Source: Gammaproteobacteria bacterium
Lineage (GTDB): Bacteria; Pseudomonadota; Gammaproteobacteria; UBA1113
DNA length: 5,825 nucleotides
Reading direction: 5' to 3'
Assembly (NCBI GenBank): GCA_019752835.1
Contig: JAIELR010000260.1
Coordinates: forward strand, 1-5,825
A model generated the notes under the pieces. It had not been told where the DNA came from. It ran no database searches and saw only the letters and a program-made list of their open reading frames with translations. Positions 1-5,825 of the stretch are shown piece by piece. Each line of letters begins with the position of its first letter. The stretch's first letter is position 1. The translations under genes and the position numbers were made by a program.

Positions 1-1062
1 ATATCTTTCAATAAGACTCAGGGCATCCTGCCATCGGGACTCCCCCATGAAACTTGAAATACGGGCAGTATCAACATGAGTATCCGGTACAACAGGCGTT
101 TGAGCTACATGCGGTGTCTTCACCCGATGGGTAGGCGTAATGATATTATATACGGGTTTAGGTGGTTTGCGTTCAATCGGTATCGCTTTTATCTCATCTA
201 CCATTGGCCGTGAAAAATAGAGACCATGCGCATGATGGTGTATAAGCGATGTGTCAGTCAGTATGACCGGATCTGAGGCGCCTAGTAATAAAAAGCCTCC
301 TGGAACAAGCGAATTGGCCAATTTTTTCATTAAGTTCGCGATGCTAACATTATCAAAATATATAAGAACATTACAACAGACAATCAAATCCTGAGCATTT
401 GTGCCATTTAATATGGACGGATAACTATTTTCATTTAAGTTAAGATAGGCAAATCTAACTAGATTCATAATCTCCAATGATAATTGGAATTGATTGCCAA
501 TAACAGTGAAATACTTATCTTTGTAATAGTCTGTAATAGTGCGCATAGACCATTGTCCATAACGCCCTGCTCTTGCTTTGTGCAAAGAGGACATATTAAT
601 ATCTGTTCCCATTAATTGCAGGGTCCATTTTTTGTAATCGGGAAGCAATTCACAAAGCATCATAGCAATCGTATAAATATCCTCCCCTGATGAACAAGCA
701 GCACTCCACATGCGAAGTGAGTACTCACCTTGCTTGCGCTTTAATTGTATTATTTCGGGAAGCAAGTGCTCTTGCAATAATTGCATTTGGTTATTATCGC
801 GAAAAAAGTATGTTTCTCCAATAGTAATACCCGCAACCAAATGTACAAGTTGCTGGCAATCATTGGATCCATTTTTTAAAACCTGCAAGTAATCTCGTGG
901 TGTAAGATCAAATTTTTGGCAAGCTTCTATTAGTGTATTATAAAGTTCTGATTTTTGATGGGAGTGAATAACAATTCCTAATCGTTGCCGAATAAATTCC
1001 AAAAAATCAGCTTCAACATGCTTTATTTGTTCATGTAAATTATTTATATGTGATTTATCCAT
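1..1062 (-). CDS. CheR-type MCP methyltransferase with C-terminal extension (WspC-like), 3' end outside window
   Basis: This is an S-adenosylmethionine-dependent protein-glutamate methyltransferase that would methylate a chemoreceptor. The frame is open for 354 codons from ATG 1062 to the window edge with no stop, so the C-terminus is missing. It shows the helical CheR N-domain (about 1-95, ending in the ETYFFRD motif at 83-89), the SAM-binding motif WSAACSSGED at 119-128, GTDIN at 152-156 and the late motif CCNVLIYF at 229-236. Two motifs diverge: CheR proteins usually have STGEE and CRNV, and here they are SSGED and CCNV. A proline-rich linker follows (about 291-337), then the start of a helix (SRWQDALSLIERY) that fits a TPR repeat, as in WspC. 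The start overlaps the cheW stop by 8 bases and has no clear SD, which suggests translational coupling. Family assignment is strong; activity and the TPR call are inference. Confidence 0.9.
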   Translation of the reverse strand, partial: MDKSHINNLHEQIKHVEADFLEFIRQRLGIVIHSHQKSELYNTLIEACQKFDLTPRDYLQVLKNGSNDCQQLVHLVAGITIGETYFFRDNNQMQLLQEHLLPEIIQLKRKQGEYSLRMWSAACSSGEDIYTIAMMLCELLPDYKKWTLQLMGTDINMSSLHKARAGRYGQWSMRTITDYYKDKYFTVIGNQFQLSLEIMNLVRFAYLNLNENSYPSILNGTNAQDLIVCCNVLIYFDNVSIANLMKKLANSLVPGGFLLLGASDPVILTDTSLIHHHAHGLYFSRPMVDEIKAIPIERKPPKPVYNIITPTHRVKTPHVAQTPVVPDTHVDTARISSFMGESRWQDALSLIERY

Positions 1063-1534
1063 TTACTTGCCGTTTTTTTTGAAAATCAATATTAATATTG
1101 AGAGGAAAGATATAATTCATATTCAACAATAATGAAAGCTCTTCATTTAACGTAATTGAGCCGATAAACGGGGCGGTGTCCGCGTTAAACTCTTCATGCA
1201 TTTGGATATTTTTTTTATCGAATTCTATTAATCCCTCAACTTTATCAACGATCAATCCTGCTTGATGAGTATCGTAAGTGCACAATAAAATAGGAGTATC
1301 AAGAGTATAGGGTTCATCCCGACATATACCAACGCGCATAGCCAAATCAATGACAGGAATAATTTTTTCCTCCATATTCATCAATCCGACCAAATAAAGT
1401 GGACAATTGGGCACTGGTTCAAGTTGCAATAGGGGTATTATTTTATCGACATAACAAATATCCATGCAAACATGGGTGTTTTGTAGATGAAACCGCAATG
1501 TTTGTATGCTCGTTTCGGAGACCTTATGTTCCAT
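1055..1534 (-). CDS. CheW-like chemotaxis coupling protein
   Basis: A 159-residue single-domain CheW adaptor, which in this family links a receptor to the histidine kinase CheA in cytoplasmic arrays. The typical CheW core is visible: an N-terminal beta segment (TLRFHLQNTHVCMDICYVDKI), the central VGLMNMEEKIIPVIDLAMRVG region equivalent to the G-hhN-h-G-hhPVhDL signature, then LIVDKVEGLIEF and the C-terminal IGSITLNEELSLLLN strand. Its length is normal for a stand-alone CheW. The ATG at 1534 has a good SD (AAGGAT at 1544-1549). It follows the diguanylate cyclase by 63 bases and overlaps the methyltransferase by 8. Beside a REC-GGDEF protein and an extended CheR it most resembles WspB or WspD, but CheW sequences alone do not separate these. 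Confidence 0.92.
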   Translation of the reverse strand: MEHKVSETSIQTLRFHLQNTHVCMDICYVDKIIPLLQLEPVPNCPLYLVGLMNMEEKIIPVIDLAMRVGICRDEPYTLDTPILLCTYDTHQAGLIVDKVEGLIEFDKKNIQMHEEFNADTAPFIGSITLNEELSLLLNMNYIFPLNINIDFQKKRQVNG

Positions 1535-1541
1535 AAATATA

Positions 1542-1549
1542 TCATCCTT
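1542..1549 (-). promoter_or_regulatory. Ribosome binding site of cheW
   Basis: The minus-strand sequence AAGGATGA lies 7 bases before ATG 1534. It fixes the cheW start and is 14 bases downstream of the predicted pseudoknot, so it could be under that structure's control. Confidence 0.7.
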
Positions 1550-1563
1550 AAATTCGCAATAAA

Positions 1564-1593
1564 GCTACATTTTCTCAGTGTAGCGTGACTGAG
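1564..1593 (-). promoter_or_regulatory. Predicted H-type RNA pseudoknot between cyclase and cheW
   Basis: Two interlocking inverted repeats are seen on the minus strand. Stem 1 pairs CUCAG (1593-1589) with CUGAG (1578-1574). Stem 2 pairs GCUACA (1584-1579) with UGUAGC (1569-1564). The loops are UCAC (1588-1585), none between the stems, and AAAA (1573-1570). All 11 pairs are Watson-Crick, and an A-rich third loop crossing a 5-bp stem is the classic H-type geometry. It starts 4 bases after the cyclase stop, so a terminating ribosome would cover it. If only stem 2 forms, it is followed by UUUAUU and could act as a weak terminator. It resembles the preQ1-I riboswitch in general shape only; no ligand is claimed. 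Confidence 0.45.
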
Positions 1594-1597
1594 TCTA

Positions 1598-2533
1598 CTA
1601 ATGATTTTTTTTGTTCTCTTTTTCAAATAAAGCATCAGTAAAATGCTGATAATTATTTCGACCTAGCGCTTTCGCATGATACATAGCCATATCTGCGTGA
1701 CGCATTAACTCCCTCGGCTCCATCCCTGCAAGTGGGTAACAGGCAATACCAATGCTGCATCCAATTTTAAACATTTGTGCTGTAAAATTATATTGTTCTG
1801 AAATAGAATGTAGCACATTTTCAGCGATGATATCGGCTTCATCAAGCGTTTTTATTTGGGTAATAATGGCAAATTCATCGCCACCAAGACGGGCAACAAA
1901 ATCATATTTCCTCACACAAGATTTAAGCCGTTTTCCAACTTCTATCAACAGTTGATCACCTACGTCGTGCCCATAATGGTCGTTAATAAATTTGAAATGA
2001 TCTAAATCGAGAAATAATAAGGCCATTAAGCCATGATGCCTTTTTGTATAGGCCATTTTTTCTAGGATGCTGGTATTAAATTGCAGTCGATTACAGAGAC
2101 CCGTTAAAGCATCAGTTGCTGATAAAAGACGTAGTTGGCGGGTAGCGTCATATAATTTTTTACGCATGTCGGAAATGCGTTGCATTGCTTTGATTTTGGC
2201 TGCAAGCGTGATTTGACTAAAGGGCTTAGTCAAATAATCATCACCGCCGGCATCTATACCTTTAGCGATACTGTCATCATCAACGGAGGCGCTGAGAAAA
2301 ATAATAGGGATCCAGTCATCATGTTCGATGAGACGAATCTTTCGGGCGCATTCAAAACCATCCATATCATCCATGAGTACATCGAGAATCACTAAATCTG
2401 GTTTACTTTTCACAAAAGCCGCTACGGCTTTCGTACCGCTATTAACGGCAATAACCTGATGCCCCAGCTGCGCCACTGCATTTTCAATCAGGGCAAGAGA
2501 GGTCTGAGAATCATCTGCAACGAGAATTTTCAT
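1598..2533 (-). CDS. Response regulator diguanylate cyclase (REC-GGDEF, WspR/PleD-like)
   Basis: A 311-residue cytoplasmic enzyme expected to make cyclic-di-GMP from two GTP under control of receiver phosphorylation. The receiver domain (1-120) has all key residues: acidic D7 and D8, phosphoacceptor D51, S81 and K103. A helical linker (about 120-137) leads to the GGDEF domain, which starts at DALTGLCNRLQF (141-152), has a metal-binding FLDLDHFK segment (174-181) and an intact GGDEF (217-221). RKYD at 208-211, five residues before GGDEF, is a canonical RxxD I-site, so product inhibition is likely. The start was set at ATG 2533: MKILVADDS is the usual receiver beginning, with GGAAG 5 bases upstream. 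A longer frame begins at TTG 2593, inside the -35 box, and ATG 2545 has an SD touching the start, so both are less likely. The gene ends in tandem TAG stops. It probably leads an operon with cheW and cheR. Confidence 0.94.
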   Translation of the reverse strand: MKILVADDSQTSLALIENAVAQLGHQVIAVNSGTKAVAAFVKSKPDLVILDVLMDDMDGFECARKIRLIEHDDWIPIIFLSASVDDDSIAKGIDAGGDDYLTKPFSQITLAAKIKAMQRISDMRKKLYDATRQLRLLSATDALTGLCNRLQFNTSILEKMAYTKRHHGLMALLFLDLDHFKFINDHYGHDVGDQLLIEVGKRLKSCVRKYDFVARLGGDEFAIITQIKTLDEADIIAENVLHSISEQYNFTAQMFKIGCSIGIACYPLAGMEPRELMRHADMAMYHAKALGRNNYQHFTDALFEKENKKNH

Positions 2534-2552
2534 TTTTTCTTCCATCCTAAGA

Positions 2553-2569
2553 AGACTGTCGTCCAGTCT
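2553..2569. promoter_or_regulatory. Inverted repeat over the -10 box, possible operator
   Basis: AGACTG and CAGTCT form perfect 6-base arms around a 5-base centre. One arm lies on the predicted -10 box and the other at the predicted transcription start. The transcript would lack the upstream arm, so this reads as a DNA-binding site and not an RNA hairpin. Which protein would bind is unknown. Confidence 0.35.
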
Positions 2570-2593
2570 AGCACATGCAAATGCACAGGGCAA
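2565..2593 (-). promoter_or_regulatory. Candidate sigma70 promoter of the cyclase-cheW-cheR operon
   Basis: On the minus strand, TTGCCC (2593-2588, 4 of 6 to consensus) is separated by exactly 17 bases from TAGACT (2570-2565, 4 of 6), which carries the extended -10 element TG-C just upstream. Transcription would start near 2558, giving a leader of about 25 bases. The spacer contains TGCA-TT-TGCA (2585-2576), a possible protein site. Confidence 0.5.
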
Positions 2594-2603
2594 AACAGAT
2601 TTT

Positions 2604-2683
2604 AAAAGGGGCCTCAGGACCTAAAACAAGGTGATATGGATAGAGGAATGTGTAAAATTGCTGAATAAGCTCGCCATTGCGAG
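2604..2683 (-). other. Kinase-cyclase intergenic region with two weak hairpins
   Basis: Just after the kinase stop, CTCGC and GCGAG (2683-2670) form a 5-bp hairpin with a 4-base loop but no following T run. Further on, GGTC and GGCC (2621-2610, one G-U pair) form a 4-bp hairpin followed by CCTTTT. Either could mark the end of the kinase transcript, but neither is a convincing intrinsic terminator. Confidence 0.25.
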
Positions 2684-2689
2684 AGGTGC

Positions 2690-3904
2690 TTAAGTAGACT
2701 CTTTATGAATGGGAAATGACAAGACAAATTCGATATAATCGCCCTCTACCGAATGCGCACTAATATGCCCACCAAAGCTTTCCATCGTCAGCTTGCAAAA
2801 AGCCAAGCCTACGCCAGTTCCGTTTTTTCTAGAGGTTTTAAAGCCGTCGAAAAGATGAGCCAATGCATCAGGGGAAACACCGCCTGCGGTATCTCTGATA
2901 CACAAAATATTCCACTTTGGTGTTGTTTCAGTTTGGATAAAAATTTGGCCTTGTTTATTTTTTTCTATTTGATAAAACGCATTTCCGATAAGATTAAATA
3001 AAATCCTATAAAATAATACGGGTATTCCTAAAAAAGTAAAGTCGTCGATATTTTCAGCGTGCAGCAACTCTTTTTCATTTTTTTTAAATGGATAACGCAC
3101 AATAACCTGATGCACACATTCCGCAACACTACAAACAGTAAAATCCTTTGAGCTTAACGTACCACTCACTAAGCGCTGCATTGATTTCAATGTTACGTCA
3201 ATAATATCGTTCATATCATAAATAATTTTTTTTATAATTTTTATTGATGAATCAATTGTCTTACGGCAAGTCGTTACATTTTTATCATTAACTATGCCAT
3301 GAGTCATTTTATTATCACCAGTCAATGCTGATTCTGCTTGTGATTGGGCGATAAAATCGATATGAAGTAAAGCAGCTGCTAAGGGAGTACGTAAATCATG
3401 AGCTATACTGCCGGCCAAAACAGTTACGGCACGGCGCAAAGCCTCTTCGGCAGCAAGCTGGGCTTTTTCACCGACGACTAGCTCTGCTAATATTTTTTTC
3501 TCTTGCATTTCCATATTTTTCTTTTCGGTAATATCATGATAAATACCCAAAACGCCTACTATTTCTCCATTCTCACGAAAAGGCACTTTACTGACGAGTA
3601 CAATTCTTACTGTGCCATCAACTTGTCTTTGCTCTTCTTCGTAATTTAATTTGGCTATACCTGTTCTTATAATATTAAGATCATCAGTGATGTATTTATT
3701 CTTAGACTCTTCTGGCCAGCTAAAATCTGCATCGGTTTTGCCAATAATTGCACTACTGTCCTCATAACCAAATTGTCGTGCGAATGCTTTATTACACCCG
3801 CTAAAAACTAAATCGCGATTTTTCCAAAAAATTGAATGCGGAAGAGTATCTATTAATTTCGATAATATAATTTTTTCGTAACTATTTTTTAACCACTTTA
3901 CCTT
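2690..3904 (-). CDS. PAS-domain sensor histidine kinase, CqsS-like class, with disrupted 5' end
   Basis: A soluble two-component kinase expected to autophosphorylate on histidine and pass phosphate to a receiver. The open frame has 404 codons after a TGA at 3907-3905. It begins with a PAS domain (about 3870-3530) with GKTDADFSW and a closing GVLGIYHDITEKK. A coiled linker leads to the HisKA H-box IAHDLRTPLAA (His codon 3400-3398). The ATPase domain has an N-box NLIGNA, G1 DTAGG, F-box LFDGF and G2 GTGVGLAFCK, followed by FGGHISAHS. No membrane segment or receiver is visible. The first usual start in frame, GTG 3586, lies inside the PAS domain and is almost certainly an internal valine. No ATG, GTG or TTG precedes it in frame after the TGA. 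ATG 3943 is in frame but cut by that TGA. ATG 3927 has a good SD but needs a one-base shift near 3900-3904. The gene may be a pseudogene, carry a sequence error, or use recoding. It lies just upstream of the cyclase, a plausible partner. Confidence 0.85.
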   Translation of the reverse strand, partial: KVKWLKNSYEKIILSKLIDTLPHSIFWKNRDLVFSGCNKAFARQFGYEDSSAIIGKTDADFSWPEESKNKYITDDLNIIRTGIAKLNYEEEQRQVDGTVRIVLVSKVPFRENGEIVGVLGIYHDITEKKNMEMQEKKILAELVVGEKAQLAAEEALRRAVTVLAGSIAHDLRTPLAAALLHIDFIAQSQAESALTGDNKMTHGIVNDKNVTTCRKTIDSSIKIIKKIIYDMNDIIDVTLKSMQRLVSGTLSSKDFTVCSVAECVHQVIVRYPFKKNEKELLHAENIDDFTFLGIPVLFYRILFNLIGNAFYQIEKNKQGQIFIQTETTPKWNILCIRDTAGGVSPDALAHLFDGFKTSRKNGTGVGLAFCKLTMESFGGHISAHSVEGDYIEFVLSFPIHKEST

Positions 3905-3924
3905 TCACTTTCTCTTTGGTTGAG

Positions 3925-3941
3925 CATTATCAGAGGCCTCC
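3925..3941 (-). promoter_or_regulatory. SD and ATG that probably mark the original kinase start
   Basis: GGAGG (3941-3937) lies 9 bases before ATG 3927. Translation from here gives MLNQRESER and then TAA in the frame next to the kinase frame. If one base were added in the run GAAAGG (3906-3901), the product would read MLNQRESEKVKWLKNSYEK straight into the PAS domain, a natural helical N-terminus. This is inference from the reading frames. Confidence 0.45.
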
Positions 3942-3946
3942 ATATG

Positions 3947-3963
3947 AAGAGGAAATGCCTCCT
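3947..3963 (-). promoter_or_regulatory. Hairpin that would hide a strong SD
   Basis: AGGAGG (3963-3958) can pair over 6 bp, including one G-U, with CCUCUU (3952-3947) around a CAUUU loop. The SD would be fully buried. The next ATG, 3943, is 14 bases from the SD when unfolded, which is too far for efficient use. Confidence 0.3.
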
Positions 3964-4003
3964 TGCGTCGTATTTGGCATTAAATGATAAATGACCTCTC
4001 ATG

Positions 4004-4022
4004 ACCGGTATCCCATACGGGT
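4004..4022. repeat. Near-palindrome upstream of the kinase
   Basis: ACCGGTAT and ATACGGGT flank a 3-base centre with one mismatch in 8 pairs. Nearby, ATGACC is repeated at 3991-3996 and 4001-4006, one helical turn apart. This could be a regulator site, but no family is recognised. Confidence 0.3.
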
Positions 4023-4028
4023 ATTTTA
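4023..4028 (-). promoter_or_regulatory. Possible -10 box for the kinase gene
   Basis: The minus strand reads TAAAAT, 5 of 6 to consensus, about 80-100 bases before the candidate starts. No good -35 lies at 16-18 bases, so an activator would be needed if it is real. The near-palindrome lies just downstream. Confidence 0.2.
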
Positions 4029-4035
4029 TCTTGAC

Positions 4036-4057
4036 TTAAACAAGTCTATTTAAACAA
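4036..4057. repeat. Direct repeat TTAAACAA, 14-base period
   Basis: Two perfect copies of TTAAACAA lie at 4036-4043 and 4050-4057. The first overlaps a short inverted repeat GACTT-AAAC-AAGTC (4033-4046). Its place upstream of a possible -10 box suggests a regulator site, though AT-rich chance similarity is possible. Confidence 0.3.
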
Positions 4058-4146
4058 TAGCATCTTCACGCATACTTCTCAAAAATAATTTTTCAGGATT
4101 TAAAACACAAAATCATTCACTTTTTAAGAATTGTTTTTTATTGCAC

Positions 4147-5825
4147 TTACAGTTTTCTGTTATTATCGTGCATTTTCTCAACCTTTTCATCGAATTTGGA
4201 TAATGAAAAATGCTCCGGAATAGGCTGATCACTGCGGGTTTTGGCAATTTTGTTGCCATAAAATAATCCACTCACATTCTGCGATTGCTGTATTAATGGA
4301 TTTTTTGCTTCTTGACTTACCCCAGGAAAGCGTTTTGGATCTAGCTCAAGATCAAGCTCTTCAGCACTCTGGCACTTGCGCAATCCTTTGATTACCCATT
4401 CAACATAATTATGAGTAAATTTATTTTGTCCCTCAAAATTTGTTATTGGATAGATAAAGGAAATAAGCTTCTTTTCAAGAAAGTCCCTATGGAATGAATA
4501 CAGTATCAGCGAAAGAGATTTTAACTGTTCAGGATTCAAATTCCCTCTCATTATTTTTTCCGCTAAGCGTTTAACCATGCGGGCTGAGTTTTTTTGAGAT
4601 GGCCAATCATTTAACAATGCTTCCACAATCATTTGCGCGATTTGCTCAGTGAATGACATCTTCATACCAACTAGAGTGTAAGCACAACGCGCTAACCGAG
4701 TAAGTCCAAACTCTCGACGGCGAAGAATAGCACGGTTAGGATCATGAATTGAACACTTGTTTGAATTATCTGCGTAAATTCTGACAAATCCGACTCTGAC
4801 CTCCAAAATTTTTGCGCTATCCATGGCTGGAATATAGCGACTTACTTCCTCACGTATCCCTTCAGCTAATTCTTGTCCAATACCTTCCGTTGAAAGCAGC
4901 GGCGTTGATATCACCTCATTAACTCTTCGGCCTTCTTCTGTATCTGTACTTGGCTCCTCTCCCGCAGGATAAATTGCCACATTCATGACAGGCTCATACG
5001 TTAAAAGGGCTGTTCCGTCATTTTGATTGGTTATTGAGGCATGTGGACCTGCAAAAAAAATACAGGTATTCATATCCCTTAATTCTTCAGGCAAAGTAAT
5101 CAGAATGCTAATTTTTATTCGCATCTGACAGACATCGTCACTTTTTTGTGCGGATAAGGGCCTAAGTTCACGAGTGATTTTTTCAATATTTTTCCAGACA
5201 CAAACAACAACTGCCTGAGTTTTAATTTTCAGTTGTTCTTCTCCCTTATACTCAAGATCAAAATTGTTTTCAAGCAAGATGTCGTAACCAACGATTTCAT
5301 TTGAAGCAGTAACACTATTAACCCTACAACCCGTCAATAGGGTTAAGGTCTCGTGTTTACTCAACTCCCCGCGCAAGTATTCTTTAAAGTCAGTGAAGTT
5401 AATTTGAGATTCCGCCGTTTCAATACCCAAAACGACGCGTTCTGTCGTGTCAATTCCCTGCTCATTGTCACACTGTATTTTTTTTGCAATATAAGGATAG
5501 GCGTCTTCCGCTAATAGTTTGATAAAATCGGCAGGTTCCCCCAAAATTTCATTCCCATCTAGACTCACTCTACTCTCATAAATATGCTTCAATTTTTGAC
5601 AAATTTTGAACACATTCGTCTTCGAAAAAAAAGAATTTGACATGAGGTAGTGCTGTCCTCTGTGTATCGAGGCAGTAACATCATTTTCAGGATCTCCTGC
5701 GTAATGAAGATCGGTATGGAGCTTATAATATTCATTATAACTAGAACCCTGCAAAATATCGTTTTTTGCATCAATCAACAGTACTTTTGCCTTAGGTTTG
5801 GATTTTAAAAACTCGAGCACAGTAA
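4147..5825 (-). CDS. FAD-dependent oxidoreductase of the DAO fold, N-terminus outside window
   Basis: A flavoprotein of the D-amino-acid oxidase / glycerol-3-phosphate dehydrogenase superfamily; the substrate is not recognisable. At least 558 residues are visible and the frame stays open at the window edge. The GTG at 5820 is internal: the preceding codon is Thr, and TVLEFLKSKPKAKVLLIDAK is the helix and second strand of a Rossmann fold whose GxGxxG loop lies just outside. Asp at the end of that strand would bind the FAD ribose. Counting from Val 5820, KLHTDLHYAG (33-42) matches the KLHxGLHY-type segment of DAO proteins, AVVVCVW (203-209) the strand before the second flavin contact, and CSIHDPNRAILRRREFG with KMSF (356-400) the C-terminal flavin region. 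A helical tail of about 150 residues follows, longer than a minimal DAO enzyme, and ends in a polar stretch. No signal peptide can be judged. No functional link to the chemosensory genes is seen. Confidence 0.8.
   Translation of the reverse strand, partial: TVLEFLKSKPKAKVLLIDAKNDILQGSSYNEYYKLHTDLHYAGDPENDVTASIHRGQHYLMSNSFFSKTNVFKICQKLKHIYESRVSLDGNEILGEPADFIKLLAEDAYPYIAKKIQCDNEQGIDTTERVVLGIETAESQINFTDFKEYLRGELSKHETLTLLTGCRVNSVTASNEIVGYDILLENNFDLEYKGEEQLKIKTQAVVVCVWKNIEKITRELRPLSAQKSDDVCQMRIKISILITLPEELRDMNTCIFFAGPHASITNQNDGTALLTYEPVMNVAIYPAGEEPSTDTEEGRRVNEVISTPLLSTEGIGQELAEGIREEVSRYIPAMDSAKILEVRVGFVRIYADNSNKCSIHDPNRAILRRREFGLTRLARCAYTLVGMKMSFTEQIAQMIVEALLNDWPSQKNSARMVKRLAEKIMRGNLNPEQLKSLSLILYSFHRDFLEKKLISFIYPITNFEGQNKFTHNYVEWVIKGLRKCQSAEELDLELDPKRFPGVSQEAKNPLIQQSQNVSGLFYGNKIAKTRSDQPIPEHFSLSKFDEKVEKMHDNNRKL

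Noticed and set aside
710..892. Plus-strand open frames at 710-892, 1752-1955, 2180-2395 and 2753-3001
   Set aside because: Each lies inside a well-supported minus-strand gene and encodes no recognisable domain.
1564..1593. A preQ1-I riboswitch
   Set aside because: The shape and an A-rich loop are similar, but the expected conserved tail is absent and the downstream gene has no link to queuosine.
1438..1635. A 65-codon frame across the end of the cyclase and the start of cheW, reached by a shift at the A8 run before the cyclase stop
   Set aside because: It has no recognisable domain, overlaps cheW in another frame and does not fuse the two proteins. A -1 slip at A-AAA-AAT would add only about nine residues, and the 10-base distance to the pseudoknot is long for a frameshift signal.
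2534..2593. A 20-residue N-terminal extension of the cyclase from TTG 2593
   Set aside because: The TTG is the first three bases of the predicted -35 box, and the receiver domain begins naturally at ATG 2533 with its own SD.
3584..3586. GTG 3586 as the start of the kinase
   Set aside because: The 106 codons before it encode most of a clear PAS domain in the same frame.
4080..4146. A terminator after the flavoprotein
   Set aside because: The region is AT-rich with T runs on both strands, but I found no stem stable enough to support the call.
4147..4230. A type IV secretion (Dot/Icm) signal at the flavoprotein C-terminus, because of its polar, Glu-containing tail
   Set aside because: The host is not established and the composition is too common to support an effector call.
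5818..5820. GTG 5820 as the start of the flavoprotein
   Set aside because: The frame continues to the window edge, and a DAO protein needs the GxGxxG loop before this point.

Overview
This is an AT-rich bacterial window in which every supported gene lies on the minus strand, so transcription runs from high to low coordinates. The base composition, the soluble PAS kinase of a CqsS-like type and the stand-alone FAD protein suggest a gammaproteobacterium, perhaps of the Legionella/Coxiella kind. That placement is inference from protein style, not a sequence match.

Layout in transcription order: (1) 5825-4147, an FAD-dependent oxidoreductase of the DAO fold whose N-terminus lies outside the window. 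(2) 4146 to about 3930, an AT-rich intergenic region with short repeats, a near-palindrome and a hairpin that would cover a Shine-Dalgarno (SD) sequence. (3) About 3927-2690, a cytosolic PAS-HisKA-HATPase sensor kinase with a disrupted 5' end: the PAS domain is open but has no usable in-frame start. (4) 2689-2534, a gap with a good sigma70-like promoter candidate and an inverted repeat over its -10 box. (5) 2533-1598, a REC-GGDEF diguanylate cyclase. (6) 1597-1535, a short gap that can form an H-type pseudoknot just after the cyclase stop. (7) 1534-1055, a CheW adaptor. (8) 1062-1, a CheR methyltransferase with a C-terminal extension that runs off the window.

The cyclase, CheW and CheR look like one operon. 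A REC-GGDEF response regulator beside a CheW and an extended CheR is the gene content of a Wsp-like chemosensory system (WspR, WspB, WspC), in which a receptor array controls cyclic-di-GMP rather than flagella. The receptor, CheA, CheB and second CheW would be expected beyond position 1. The sensor kinase just upstream could be a second input to the same cyclase. No RNA genes, insertion sequences or CRISPR arrays were seen.
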